This document shows positions 39,801 to 48,313 of a DNA stretch of 64,000 nt, one piece after another. The stretch lies in assembly GCF_900093605.1 (NCBI RefSeq), contig NZ_FLYE01000001.1, positions 310,001 to 374,000 of the forward strand, given 5' to 3'. Source of the stretch: Candidatus Terasakiella magnetica. GTDB taxonomy: Bacteria > Pseudomonadota > Alphaproteobacteria > Rhodospirillales > Terasakiellaceae. The position numbers and the translations under genes are program-made. Position 1 is the stretch's first letter, and each line of letters begins with the position of its first letter. The notes beneath the pieces are model-generated. The model did not search any database and was not told where the DNA came from. It saw only the letters and a program-made list of their open reading frames with translations.

Positions 39801-40385
39801 GGTTTTTACCTGTCTGCTCACCCGCTTGATGCTTACAAGACGACCCTAAAACGTTTGGGGGTGAAATCCCATGTTGAAGTCTTGCAAAATGGTATATCTG
39901 GCCCTGTTAAAATTGCAGGGACGGTTATTAGCAAGCGCGAAATGATCTCCAAGAAAAATGGCAGTCGTTTTGGCTTTATCCAACTTTCCGATTCTTCTGC
40001 TGCCTTTGAAGTTGCGGTTTGGGCAGAGACATATTCGGTCTCCAGAGACATCTGGGAAACAGGCCAATCCGTTTTCATGATGGCAGCGGCCCAATTTGAA
40101 GAAGATAACGTTAAATATTCGGTAAATGCGGTTGAATTGCTCGACATCAAGGCAGCAAAATCCACAGCCGGGTTAAAACTTTATATAGAAGACCAAAGCG
40201 CTGTGGGCTTGGTTAAAGAGCTGTTGGACCGTGAAGGCAAGGGCAGGGGCAATGTCACCATCATGGCTCGAATAGATGCGACAACAGAAGCTGAAATTCA
40301 GCTCAAAGATCGTTATAATATCACACCGGGCCTCCTTCAAGCGGTGAAGGCCGTTCCCGGGATTGCCGATGTACAGGAGATTTGA
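36876..40385 (+). CDS. dnaE: DNA polymerase III alpha subunit
   Basis: DnaE is the replicative polymerase. The N-terminal PHP domain begins FVHLRLHTAYSLSEGA. The active-site aspartates are in PDFDIDF (417-423). GPGRGSGAGSLVAYAL and SHAAAYAYVAYQTAYLK are conserved palm and finger blocks. An OB-fold (KIAGTVISKREMISKKNG) is near the C terminus. The length of 1169 aa is standard. No good Shine-Dalgarno is seen before the ATG at 36876, which is unusual for an essential gene, yet the N terminus matches the family exactly. It overlaps the region before the exonuclease. Confidence 0.97.
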   Translation: MSHADFVHLRLHTAYSLSEGAIRIKQLPKWVEAEKMPAIAMTDTNNMFGGLEFSQTMSGAGIQPIIGCQIAITAQPNDDENAGLSVKNIGPTAPQPIVLLAQNDPGYRNLMKLVSNAFLTSPDGEDPQISIEDVLDHNEGLILLTGGHLGPIGQLLLQGHKEKAESLLSRIKSAYPDRVYVELQRHNLPEQDQIEDDFVDLAYGLNIPLVATNEAFYPNKDMYSAHDALVCIAAGSYVDQTDRRKLTPEHYLKTAAEMRELFKDIPEACDNTLTIAKRCAIKVENIPPILPPFDCGEGRNEEDELRKMSEDGLKQRLIDGVYTEGMTPEERDEVSKPYWERLEYELGIINQMGFPGYFLIVADFIQWGKEQDIPVGPGRGSGAGSLVAYALTITDLDPLRYALLFERFLNPERVSMPDFDIDFCQDRREEVIKYVQDKYGYDHVAQIITFGKLQARAVLRDTGRVLQMPFGQVDRLCKYVPNDPGKALSVEEALEQIPEFKQEVRDDETVERMVGIAKQLEGLYRHASTHAAGVVIGDRPLDKLVPLYRDPKSDMPVTQFNMKFVEQAGLVKFDFLGLKTLTVISTALKFINKGRETPLDITKIPLDDKRTYEMLGRGEGGGVFQLESEGMRGVLRSMKPNRLEDLIAVVALYRPGPMDNIPSYIERKHGREEPDYLYPTIEPILKETYGIMIYQEQVMQIAQVMAGYSLGGADLLRRAMGKKIAEEMEKQRAMFVEGSVERGVPKQKASDIFDIMAKFASYGFNKSHAAAYAYVAYQTAYLKANYPAEFMAGIMSLDLNNTDKLNMFRQELDKLKIPLLQPDINKSNVIFGVEEIPNPNEEVGGTIKAVRYALSAIRNVGDAAMESVVAERVVNGPFKDPFDFANRVDSKGVNKRILENLVRSGAFDGINSNRRQVFDGIETLIKHSNLAAEERSSDQIGMFGADDSAMKKAAQLPNVPDWPLMDRLREEASAIGFYLSAHPLDAYKTTLKRLGVKSHVEVLQNGISGPVKIAGTVISKREMISKKNGSRFGFIQLSDSSAAFEVAVWAETYSVSRDIWETGQSVFMMAAAQFEEDNVKYSVNAVELLDIKAAKSTAGLKLYIEDQSAVGLVKELLDREGKGRGNVTIMARIDATTEAEIQLKDRYNITPGLLQAVKAVPGIADVQEI

Positions 40386-40387
40386 TC

Positions 40388-40972
40388 ATGAATAATAATG
40401 CATCATATCCCAGATTTATAGATTTTGAAGCCAGCGGTTTTGGCGAAGACTCATATCCCATTGAAGTTGCGTGGAACAATGCGGATGGCAGCGTTGAGTC
40501 CATGCTTTTACATGTGAGTTCTATTGCAAGCTGGACACATTGGGATGACACAGCTGAAAAAGATGCCCATCAGATTAGCCGTGAAGAGCTAGACCATCTT
40601 GGAGAGCCCATCAAACTTGTCGCACAGAAAATGAACATCGCCCTTAAAGGGGGCGTTATATATAGTGATGCCCCGCAATTTGACGGTTTCTGGCTGGCAA
40701 GGCTGTTTGAAGCGGCAAATGAGAGACCCGCTTTTAGAATGGCCTCTGCCGTTGAGCTGTTTGATCTCCATGTTGCAGATGATGATCGCGAAAACGATGA
40801 CGGCTCAACAGTCCATAAGATGGCGCGCTTTGATCGTATTATGGATACCTTTGGACTGCAGGCTTGGGCAAATTTAAACCTGCGCCCCCATCGCGCCTCT
40901 CATGACGTGCGTCATCTCATGGAAACATATCGTTTGCTTTTATCAACTGAAGGTAAAATACCGGCTGAATAA
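40388..40972 (+). CDS. DEDDh-type 3'-5' exonuclease
   Basis: The 194-aa protein carries the DEDDh motifs: D and E in FIDFEASG, D in YSDAPQFDGFWL, and H-x4-D in HRASHDVRHL. It is of the RNase T/DnaQ fold but is too divergent to be called DnaQ. Because it lies 2 bases after dnaE, it may be a proofreading or repair nuclease linked to the polymerase; that is inference. The ATG at 40388 is used because CAGGAGA lies upstream; the frame opens at a TTG at 40382. Confidence 0.85.
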   Translation: MNNNASYPRFIDFEASGFGEDSYPIEVAWNNADGSVESMLLHVSSIASWTHWDDTAEKDAHQISREELDHLGEPIKLVAQKMNIALKGGVIYSDAPQFDGFWLARLFEAANERPAFRMASAVELFDLHVADDDRENDDGSTVHKMARFDRIMDTFGLQAWANLNLRPHRASHDVRHLMETYRLLLSTEGKIPAE

Positions 40973-41044
40973 AATAAACCTTGCGCTCAGCCTAAAAAGG
41001 GCGTATTTAGCGCGCCTTACTTCACACGTGGGAATTCACGGAAG

Positions 41045-41123
41045 TATGGGGAGACATCCCATACATTCGATCCGGTGTTCGAATAGAACTCAACTTTCCC
41101 GCGGAGGATCAACCGGAAAAGGA
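41045..41123 (+). promoter_or_regulatory. Putative autoregulatory leader of rpsB
   Basis: Two directly abutting hairpins precede rpsB: GTATGGG/CCCATAC (41044-41064, loop GAGACAT) and ATTCGA/TCGAAT (41065-41084, loop TCCGGTGT). The second loop contains TCCGGT (41071-41076), which is complementary to ACCGGA (41112-41117) immediately before the AAAAGGA ribosome-binding site. A loop-to-RBS pseudoknot of this type would fit feedback control by ribosomal protein S2, as known in E. coli. It is drawn by eye. Confidence 0.5.
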
Positions 41124-41130
41124 TATTGAA

Positions 41131-41916
41131 ATGGCACTGCCAACCTTTACTATGCGCCAGCTCCTTGAAGCTGGTGTTCACTTTGGACACAACACACGTC
41201 GCTGGAACCCTAAGATGGATCAATTCCTCTTTGGTGTTCGCAACGGTATTCACATCATCGATCTTGGTCAGACTGTTCCTTTGCTTCATCAAGCAATGGT
41301 ACAAGTTCGTGACAAAACTGCTGGTGGCGGTCGCGTACTTTTCGTTGGTACAAAGCGTCAAGCCTCTGAAGTTGTTGCTGAAGCGGCACAAAAATGTGGC
41401 CAGTACTACGTAAACCACCGTTGGCTCGGCGGTATGCTGACTAACTGGAAAACTGTTTCTGGTTCAATCAAACGCCTGAAGTCTCTTGAAGCACTTCTTT
41501 CTGGCGACATGGCTGGCCTGACGAAAAAAGAACAACTCAACCTGACACGCGAATGTGAAAAACTTGAGCGTACTTTGGGTGGTATTAAAGAGATGGGCGG
41601 CCTGCCGGACATCATGGTTGTTTTTGATACACAAAAAGAAGCTATTGCAATTAACGAAGCCAAAAACCTTGGTATTCCTGTTGTTGCGATCCTCGACTCC
41701 AACAGCTCTCCGCTGAACATCACACACCCAGTTCCTGGTAACGATGACTCTATTCGTGCTTTGAAACTGTACTGTGACCTGCTTGCTGGTTCCGTTCTTG
41801 ACGGCATCCAAAGCCAAATGTCTGCTGCTGGCATCGACGTTGGCGCACAAGAGCAAGCTCCAGTAGAGAACTTGCCACAAGCTGAAGAAGCTGCTGCTGC
41901 TCCTGCTGAAGCATAA
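41131..41916 (+). CDS. rpsB: 30S ribosomal protein S2
   Basis: S2 joins the 30S subunit late and is needed for S1 binding. The N terminus [20 protein letters not shown] and the signature [29 protein letters not shown] followed by ILDSNSSP identify it. The length of 261 aa includes a Glu/Ala-rich tail, as in many alphaproteobacteria. AAAAGGA precedes the ATG. It is paired with tsf, as in nearly all bacteria. Confidence 0.98.
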   Translation: MALPTFTMRQLLEAGVHFGHNTRRWNPKMDQFLFGVRNGIHIIDLGQTVPLLHQAMVQVRDKTAGGGRVLFVGTKRQASEVVAEAAQKCGQYYVNHRWLGGMLTNWKTVSGSIKRLKSLEALLSGDMAGLTKKEQLNLTRECEKLERTLGGIKEMGGLPDIMVVFDTQKEAIAINEAKNLGIPVVAILDSNSSPLNITHPVPGNDDSIRALKLYCDLLAGSVLDGIQSQMSAAGIDVGAQEQAPVENLPQAEEAAAAPAEA

Positions 41917-41923
41917 GTATTTA

Positions 41924-41952
41924 GACAGTGGGGAAGTTACTTCTCCACTGTC
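41924..41952 (+). promoter_or_regulatory. Hairpin between rpsB and tsf
   Basis: GACAGTGGGGAAG (41924-41936) pairs over 13 positions (one G-T wobble) with CTTCTCCACTGTC (41940-41952), leaving a 3-base loop. There is no T-run after it, so it is more likely an RNA-stability or processing element or a partial attenuator than a full terminator. Confidence 0.6.
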
Positions 41953-42022
41953 ATCGCTTTCACATTGAAACATATGTAAAAGCATTTGATTTTTTACTTT
42001 ATCGAATTAAGAGGACAATCCT

Positions 42023-42946
42023 ATGGCTCAGATTACTGCTGCGCTCGTAAAGGAACTGCGCGAACTCTCTGGCGCAGGCATGATGGACTGCAAAAAAGCA
42101 CTCAACGAAAATGATGGCGACATTCAGACTGCACAAGACTGGCTTCGTCAAAAAGGTTTGGCAAAAGCGGCTAAAAAATCAGGTCGCGTTGCTGCTGAAG
42201 GCCTCGTTGCATTCGCTTCCGGCGACGCTACTGCTGCGGTTATCGAAGTTAACTCTGAAACTGACTTTGTTGCGAAAAACGAACAGTTCCAAGCTTATGT
42301 TAAAGATGCTGCCGGTGTTGCACTGGGTGTAAACAGCTTTGACGAACTTAAAGCTGCTGCTTACCCAGGTTCTGAAAAGAACTGTGAAGAAACACTCACA
42401 GCTCTTGTTGGCACAATTGGTGAAAACATGAACCTGCGCCGTATGGAAAAGCTAACTGTTTCTAACGGTGTTGTTGCAACTTACATGCACAATGCTGCGG
42501 CTGAAGGCCTTGGTAAAATTGCTGTTTTGATTGGTTTGGAATCAGAAGGCGACAAAGACCAGCTCAATGCACTGGGTAAACAGATTGCAATGCACGTTGC
42601 TGCGACAAACCCACTGGCACTTGACCGTGACGGCGTTGATGCAACTGATATCGAGCGTGAGCGTACAGTTCTCATCGAACAAGCTAAAGAAGCAGGTAAG
42701 CCTGAAGAAATCGCCATCAAGATGGTTGAAGGCCGTATGCGCAAATTCTACCAAGAAAACTGCCTGATCGAACAAGCTTTTGTTATCGATCCTGACAATT
42801 CAGTTGGTAAAGCTATTGAAAACCTCGCTAAAGAGCTGGGTTCTGACATCAAATTGACTGGCTATGTTCGTTACGAACTGGGTGCTGGTATCGAAAAGAA
42901 AGAAGAAGACTTTGCTGCTGAAGTAGCTGCTGCTGCAGGTTCATAA
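42023..42946 (+). CDS. tsf: Elongation factor Ts
   Basis: EF-Ts recycles EF-Tu by exchanging GDP for GTP. The N-terminal signature ELRELSGAGMMDCKKAL and the core ETDFVAKNEQFQ motif, where Asp and Phe contact EF-Tu, are present. The length of 307 aa is normal. GAGGA lies about 8 bases before the ATG. It ends at a strong terminator, separating rpsB-tsf from pyrH. Confidence 0.98.
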   Translation: MAQITAALVKELRELSGAGMMDCKKALNENDGDIQTAQDWLRQKGLAKAAKKSGRVAAEGLVAFASGDATAAVIEVNSETDFVAKNEQFQAYVKDAAGVALGVNSFDELKAAAYPGSEKNCEETLTALVGTIGENMNLRRMEKLTVSNGVVATYMHNAAAEGLGKIAVLIGLESEGDKDQLNALGKQIAMHVAATNPLALDRDGVDATDIERERTVLIEQAKEAGKPEEIAIKMVEGRMRKFYQENCLIEQAFVIDPDNSVGKAIENLAKELGSDIKLTGYVRYELGAGIEKKEEDFAAEVAAAAGS

Positions 42947-42981
42947 GCATTAAGCTTTTTTGATCTTTGAAGATTATTTAG

Positions 42982-43022
42982 ACGGCGGTGAGGGCTAAAT
43001 CCTCGCCGCCGTTTATTTTTTC
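42982..43022 (+). terminator. Intrinsic terminator of tsf
   Basis: ACGGCGGTGAGG (42982-42993) pairs with CCTCGCCGCCGT (43001-43012), one wobble, with a 7-base loop and a TTATTTTTTCTT tail. Confidence 0.9.
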
Positions 43023-43114
43023 TTAAAGAAGACGTTAAACAGCCGTTGATTAATGGGGCTGGGCAGGGTAAATGTAGCTCTCCATTCACATATGGTTAGA
43101 GCGGCAATATTATT

Positions 43115-43834
43115 ATGTCAGATACTCCGGTATTTAAACGCGTTCTCCTTAAGCTTTCTGGTGAAGGTCTTATGGGGAAAAAACAATTTGGTCTTGATAC
43201 AGAATATGTCGACCAGATTGCCAGTGAAGTTATCAAAGTTCATAAACTCGGTACAGAAATCTGCCTTGTTATCGGTGGCGGAAATATTTTCCGCGGTATT
43301 TCCGATGCAGCAGCAGGTATTGATCGAACCAGTGCAGACCATATGGGCATGATGGCAACCGTCATGAACGCCCTTGCCATGCAAAGCTCATTAGAGCGAT
43401 TGGGTGTTCAAACCCGCGTTCAATCAGCAATTCCGATGCAAAGCGTTTGTGAACCTTACATCCGTCGTCGCGCCATTCGCCATATGGAAAAAGGACGTAT
43501 TGTTATTTTTGCCGCTGGCACTGGTAACCCGTTCTTCACCACTGACACAGCTGCTGCCTTGCGCGCTGTTGAAATGAGCTGTGATGCGATCTTAAAAGGG
43601 ACGCAGGTTGATGGTGTTTATAGCGCAGATCCAAAGAAGGATCCTGAAGCGAAACGTTATGATACACTGACCTATAAAGACGTTCTGACTAACGATTTAA
43701 AAGTTATGGATGCAGCGGCCATTACACTGGCACGTGAAAACGACCTGCCAATCGTTGTATTCTCAATGCATAAACCGGACTCTTTTGCCGATGTTGTTAA
43801 TCAACAAGGCCTGTTTACGGTTATCAAAGATTAA
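43115..43834 (+). CDS. pyrH: Uridylate kinase
   Basis: PyrH phosphorylates UMP to UDP and is a regulated hexamer. Motifs: [11 protein letters not shown] at the start, [27 protein letters not shown] (here [13 protein letters not shown]) and [18 protein letters not shown]. The length is 239 aa. pyrH-frr-uppS-cdsA-dxr is a conserved operon, and spacing to frr is 15 bases. Confidence 0.97.
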   Translation: MSDTPVFKRVLLKLSGEGLMGKKQFGLDTEYVDQIASEVIKVHKLGTEICLVIGGGNIFRGISDAAAGIDRTSADHMGMMATVMNALAMQSSLERLGVQTRVQSAIPMQSVCEPYIRRRAIRHMEKGRIVIFAAGTGNPFFTTDTAAALRAVEMSCDAILKGTQVDGVYSADPKKDPEAKRYDTLTYKDVLTNDLKVMDAAAITLARENDLPIVVFSMHKPDSFADVVNQQGLFTVIKD

Positions 43835-43849
43835 TTAAGGGGAAAACTC

Positions 43850-44413
43850 GTGTCTGATTTTAATTCTCTCAAAAAAGAACTTCACAGCAAAATGGATAAA
43901 GCTGTTGATGTTCTGCATAACGAATTTGCAGGCTTGCGCACAGGCCGTGCCTCAACAAGCCTTCTTGACCCGATCATGGTTGATGTCTATGGCTCTAAAA
44001 TGCCCATCAATCAGGTTGGTACAGTAAGCGTTCCAGAAGCGCGTATGCTTTCTGTTCAGGTTTGGGATAAGTCCAACGTGAAAATGGTTGAAAAAGCCAT
44101 TCGTGAAGCTGGTCTAGGTCTTAACCCACAAGCTGATGGCACGTTAGTTCGTATTCCTATTCCGCCACTGAACGAAGAGCGCCGCAAAGAGCTTGTAAAA
44201 GTTGCTGGTAAATATGCTGAAGACACACGCATTGCCATTCGTAACGTGCGCCGTCATGGTAATGACGAGCTAAAGAAAATGGAAAAAGACGGTGCGATCT
44301 CTGAAGACGAGCACAGAGATTACGCAAAAGAAATTCAAAGTGAAACTGATGCAGCCATCAAAAAAGTTGACGAGACTTTGGCTCATAAAGAAGAAGAGAT
44401 CATGCAAGTTTAA
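43850..44413 (+). CDS. frr: Ribosome recycling factor
   Basis: RRF, with EF-G, splits the post-termination ribosome. The tRNA-shaped protein is seen in [21 protein letters not shown] near residue 30 and in [16 protein letters not shown] and [17 protein letters not shown]. The length is 187 aa. The start is GTG with AAGGGG upstream. Confidence 0.97.
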   Translation: MSDFNSLKKELHSKMDKAVDVLHNEFAGLRTGRASTSLLDPIMVDVYGSKMPINQVGTVSVPEARMLSVQVWDKSNVKMVEKAIREAGLGLNPQADGTLVRIPIPPLNEERRKELVKVAGKYAEDTRIAIRNVRRHGNDELKKMEKDGAISEDEHRDYAKEIQSETDAAIKKVDETLAHKEEEIMQV

Positions 44414-44418
44414 CTCGC

Positions 44419-45153
44419 ATGGGTCAGAATTCTTTGAAAACTTCAACAGACATAGAGCCCTTACACGTTGCCATCATTATGGATGGCAACGGACGTTGGG
44501 CGAAAAAACGCTTTTTACCGCGCACAGCAGGCCATAAAAAAGGGGCCGATGCTGTGCGTCGTTGTATCGAAGCGGCTGTTGAGTTGGGTGTGACCCACTT
44601 AACGCTCTTTGGCTTTTCTTCAGAAAACTGGAAAAGACCAGAAGAAGAAGTCAGCACCCTTATGGGGCTTCTTCGTCATTATCTTGCCAATGAGGTCAAA
44701 CGACTTCATTCAGAAGGTGTCTGTATTCGTTTTATCGGTGATCGCACACGACTTTCAAATGATATTGTTGAAGCCATTGAAGAAAGTGAAAAGCTGACAG
44801 AGAAGAACACGACCCTTTATCTCACCATTGCGCTAAGCTACGGTGGTCGTGCTGAGTTACTGCATGCAACAAAAGAAATTGCCAAGAAGGTAAAGGACGG
44901 TCAGCTTGACCCTGAGGCCATCAGTGAAGAGACAATTTCACAATCGCTTTATACAGTTGATACACCTGACCCAGACCTGCTTATTCGCACCAGTGGCGAG
45001 CAACGTGTAAGTAATTTCCTCTTATGGCAACTGGCTTATACCGAGTTTGTCTTTATGGATGTTCTCTGGCCTGATTTTAACAAATCACACCTTGAGGAAG
45101 CTTTAGGCGAGCTTTCTGGTCGTGACAGAAGATATGGAATGATCAGTGGGTAA
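44419..45153 (+). CDS. uppS: Isoprenyl transferase (undecaprenyl diphosphate synthase)
   Basis: UppS condenses isopentenyl diphosphate into the C55 lipid carrier for peptidoglycan and LPS. The catalytic aspartate is in IIMDGNGRWAKKR, and the signature DLLIRTSGEQRVSNFLLWQL is complete. The length is 244 aa. It starts 5 bases after frr and overlaps cdsA by 8 bases. Confidence 0.96.
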   Translation: MGQNSLKTSTDIEPLHVAIIMDGNGRWAKKRFLPRTAGHKKGADAVRRCIEAAVELGVTHLTLFGFSSENWKRPEEEVSTLMGLLRHYLANEVKRLHSEGVCIRFIGDRTRLSNDIVEAIEESEKLTEKNTTLYLTIALSYGGRAELLHATKEIAKKVKDGQLDPEAISEETISQSLYTVDTPDPDLLIRTSGEQRVSNFLLWQLAYTEFVFMDVLWPDFNKSHLEEALGELSGRDRRYGMISG

Positions 45154-45958
45154 AACTCTTCCGAGTAATTTTGGTTTGCGAGTGATCTCTGCCATCGTCA
45201 TTGCAGGCCCTGCATTGGCAGCCATTGAATTTGGCACTCCTTTTTTTAATATTTTCATTTCTTTGCTCGGTGTTTTAATGGCGTGGGAATGGTCCAAGCT
45301 GTGCCTTGATGAATTTAAGCTGTCAGGCTTTATCTTGGCTGCTTTTGTTGGCTTTATTCCTTGGCTTCCTATTATCGGACTTGAATTATTAGAAGCGATC
45401 CTTATTGCCCCCGTGTTTCTTGCGCTTCTTTTTGCCCTGAACCTCTCCAAAGAAGGTCGAAACTTTTTTGCCATTGGCAGTCTGTACCTTAGTCTCCCCA
45501 TAGCCTCCTTCATTTTCCTTCGAAATACGGAAGAAATTGGTGTGCAGCTTGTCTATTGGTTAGCCCTGAGCGTTGTGGCAACCGATACAGGCGGCTACGG
45601 ATTTGGCTTGACCATTGGCGGGCCGAAACTTGCCCCACGTATCAGCCCAAAGAAAACATGGGCAGGGCTTTTAGGCGGTATGTTTTCTGCTTTTCTGGTT
45701 GGTCTTTTACTGGCGAACCTATTTGATTGGCAAGCCCCCTTTATTGTTGGTTTAATCAGCAGCTGCCTTGCCTTTATTGCCCAAGTCGGTGATCTTTTTG
45801 AATCACATGCCAAAAGACGCTTTGATGTGAAGGATTCAAGCAATATTATTCCCGGTCATGGTGGTGTGCTTGACCGCATGGATGGGATGATTGCCGCAGG
45901 TATCGCTTTTGCAGGCTTAATCCTTGCAACTAATGGGCAGATCCTCACATGGTTTTAA
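45146..45958 (+). CDS. cdsA: Phosphatidate cytidylyltransferase
   Basis: CdsA makes CDP-diacylglycerol, the branch point of phospholipid synthesis. It has about eight membrane helices and the family signature SHAKRRFDVKDSSNIIPGHG, preceded by ISPKKTWAGLLGG. The length is 270 aa. The start is a GTG inside the end of uppS. It overlaps dxr by 10 bases. Confidence 0.96.
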   Translation: MGKTLPSNFGLRVISAIVIAGPALAAIEFGTPFFNIFISLLGVLMAWEWSKLCLDEFKLSGFILAAFVGFIPWLPIIGLELLEAILIAPVFLALLFALNLSKEGRNFFAIGSLYLSLPIASFIFLRNTEEIGVQLVYWLALSVVATDTGGYGFGLTIGGPKLAPRISPKKTWAGLLGGMFSAFLVGLLLANLFDWQAPFIVGLISSCLAFIAQVGDLFESHAKRRFDVKDSSNIIPGHGGVLDRMDGMIAAGIAFAGLILATNGQILTWF

Positions 45959-47115
45959 AAAAATCCATTAGTATCTTGGGTTCAACCGGTTCAATCGGCA
46001 CAAGCACCATTGATCTGATTTCTAAAAACCCAGATCAGTTTAATGTGGTTTCCCTTACAGGAAATTCAAATATTGAGCTTTTGGCCAAACAAGCTAAAGA
46101 CCTTAAGGCCGATTTTGTATGTAGTGCCAATGGCGATAACTATCAAGTCCTTAAAGAAGCTTTAAGCGGAACAGATATTGAAGTCGGGGCAGGGGAGAGC
46201 GCTGTTTTAGAAGCAGCTCAACGTGATGCACAATGGGTCATGGCCTCAATTGTGGGCGCTGCGGGCTTGGCCCCCACTTTTGAAGCGATTAAACGTGGGG
46301 CCACAATCGGCCTTGCCAATAAAGAAAGCCTCGTGTGTGCGGGTGATCTCATGATGCAGGCTGTGAAGGATCATGGCGCCACATTGCTTCCTGTTGATTC
46401 TGAACATAATGCTATTTTTCAGGTGCTTGATTTTGATCGCCCTGAAGGGATTGATAAGATCATTCTTACCGCCTCGGGTGGGCCTTTTAGAACCTCTTCG
46501 CTTGATAAGATGTCTAAGGTTACCCCAAAAGAGGCCGTTGCCCATCCGAACTGGTCCATGGGGGCAAAAATCTCTGTTGATTCTGCCAGTATGATGAACA
46601 AAGGTCTTGAGTTAATCGAAGCCTTCCACCTTTTCCCAGTTGAAGAAAAAAATATTGACGTTTTGGTTCACCCTCAATCGGTCATCCATTCTATGGTTTC
46701 TTATATTGATGGCTCTGTGCTTGCTCAATTGGGCTCACCTGATATGAGAACCCCTATTGCCTATGCCTTGGCATGGCCACAAAGAATGAAAGCGCCATCG
46801 GCTAAACTTAATTTAGCTGAAATTGCACAGCTTAATTTCGAGGAGCCCGACCTTGAACGTTTCCCTGCCTTAAGGCTTGCGCGCGAAGCCTTGCAAACTG
46901 GTAAATCTGCCCCATGTGTTCTTAATGGTGTAAATGAAATAGCCGTGAGCGCCTTTCTAAATAACCAGATTGGTTTTCTAGATATCCCCTCTACGGTTGA
47001 AGCAATTTTAAGCAAATATGAACATCACGAGCTTGAAACAATCGAGCAGGTAATAGAGGCTGATAAAAAAGCCCGACAATTAGCCCTTCAAGCCATTGAA
47101 AAAATAAGTAAATAG
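45949..47115 (+). CDS. dxr: 1-deoxy-D-xylulose 5-phosphate reductoisomerase
   Basis: Dxr converts DXP to 2-C-methylerythritol 4-phosphate in the MEP isoprenoid pathway. The NADPH loop is GSTGSIGTSTIDLI, the metal and substrate site includes LLPVDSEHNAIFQ, and ASGGPFR and DSASMMNKGLELIEA are conserved. The length of 388 aa is standard. It overlaps cdsA. Confidence 0.97.
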   Translation: MVLKKSISILGSTGSIGTSTIDLISKNPDQFNVVSLTGNSNIELLAKQAKDLKADFVCSANGDNYQVLKEALSGTDIEVGAGESAVLEAAQRDAQWVMASIVGAAGLAPTFEAIKRGATIGLANKESLVCAGDLMMQAVKDHGATLLPVDSEHNAIFQVLDFDRPEGIDKIILTASGGPFRTSSLDKMSKVTPKEAVAHPNWSMGAKISVDSASMMNKGLELIEAFHLFPVEEKNIDVLVHPQSVIHSMVSYIDGSVLAQLGSPDMRTPIAYALAWPQRMKAPSAKLNLAEIAQLNFEEPDLERFPALRLAREALQTGKSAPCVLNGVNEIAVSAFLNNQIGFLDIPSTVEAILSKYEHHELETIEQVIEADKKARQLALQAIEKISK

Positions 47116-47155
47116 GCTTATTTTACGCACTCATTCAAATAATTCGGTTTTTTAA

Positions 47156-48286
47156 ATGTACGATATCCTTTTCGCCAACCCCATTGTGGCTTTTATCTTT
47201 GCCCTCAGTGTCTTGGTTTTCTTCCACGAACTCGGTCATTACTGGGTTGCGCGACGCAATGGTGTAAAGGTGGAAATCTTTTCCATCGGTTTTGGCCCAG
47301 AACTTTTTGGCTGGAATGATAAGTCTGATACACGCTGGAAAGTCTGTCTCATGCCGTTTGGTGGATATGTCAAAATGTTTGGCGACACCGATGCTGCCAG
47401 TAGCGGTTCAACCGAAAGTGAAGAACGCCCCTTTAGTGATGAAGAAATGAAAGTTTCTTTTTATTATAAATCACTAGGTGCCCGTGCTGCTATTGTTGCC
47501 GCGGGCCCTATTGCAAACTTCATTCTTGCAGCTGTTCTTTTTGCTTTGCTTTATATGGCAGTTGGCGTTCCGGAGAAATTCCATGCTGGTGTTGGCGAAG
47601 TTGTGGCTGAAAGTGCTGCTGCTGAAGCAGGGCTTGAAAAAGGCGACCTTATTCTAAGCCTAGGCGGACAAAAGCTAGATACATTTGATGATTTACGTGA
47701 AATCGTTATGGCAAGCCCAAATAAAGCGCTTGATGCTATTGTTTTGCGAAATGGCTCAGAGCTGGCAATTAAAGTCACACCAAAAGCGCGCGAAGCGGGT
47801 GATAAGATGGTAGGTCAGCTTGGTATTCGCCCGGATGCGGAACAGGCTGAATATGTGCGTTATAATCCTGTTGTTGCCGTTTGGATGGGGATTGAGCGTA
47901 CCTATGACCTATCTGCACAAATCCTATCCCACCTTGGCACACTAATCACAGGTGGGGGCAGCATGAAGGACCTTGGCGGGCCATTGCGCATCGCACAGGT
48001 TTCAGGGGATGCTGCCAAATCCGGCTTTGATAGTTTAATTTATTTGATGGCGGTACTTTCTGTTAACCTTGGTCTGATAAACTTGTTTCCAATTCCGATG
48101 CTGGATGGTGGACATCTGGTATTCTATGCTGCAGAAGCCATACGAGGTAAGCCTTTAAGTGAAAGGGCGCAAGAATATGGTTTCCGTTTTGGCCTAACTC
48201 TGGTATTGGGTTTAATGGTCTTTGCAACATGGAATGACCTTGTGCAGTTGAAAGTATTCGATTTTATCACACAGCTCTTCACCTGA
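47156..48286 (+). CDS. rseP: RIP metalloprotease RseP
   Basis: RseP is a site-2 intramembrane protease that cleaves membrane anti-sigma factors and signal-peptide remnants. The zinc motif HELGH is at 24-28, and the third ligand is in IPMLDGGHL. A PDZ domain lies at about residues 125-210 (GLEKGDLILSLGGQKLDT). The length of 376 aa suggests one PDZ domain; E. coli RseP has two. It precedes bamA, linking envelope stress and outer-membrane assembly. Confidence 0.95.
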   Translation: MYDILFANPIVAFIFALSVLVFFHELGHYWVARRNGVKVEIFSIGFGPELFGWNDKSDTRWKVCLMPFGGYVKMFGDTDAASSGSTESEERPFSDEEMKVSFYYKSLGARAAIVAAGPIANFILAAVLFALLYMAVGVPEKFHAGVGEVVAESAAAEAGLEKGDLILSLGGQKLDTFDDLREIVMASPNKALDAIVLRNGSELAIKVTPKAREAGDKMVGQLGIRPDAEQAEYVRYNPVVAVWMGIERTYDLSAQILSHLGTLITGGGSMKDLGGPLRIAQVSGDAAKSGFDSLIYLMAVLSVNLGLINLFPIPMLDGGHLVFYAAEAIRGKPLSERAQEYGFRFGLTLVLGLMVFATWNDLVQLKVFDFITQLFT

Positions 48287-48313
48287 GCGATAACTCGATA
48301 ATGGGGGACTAAG

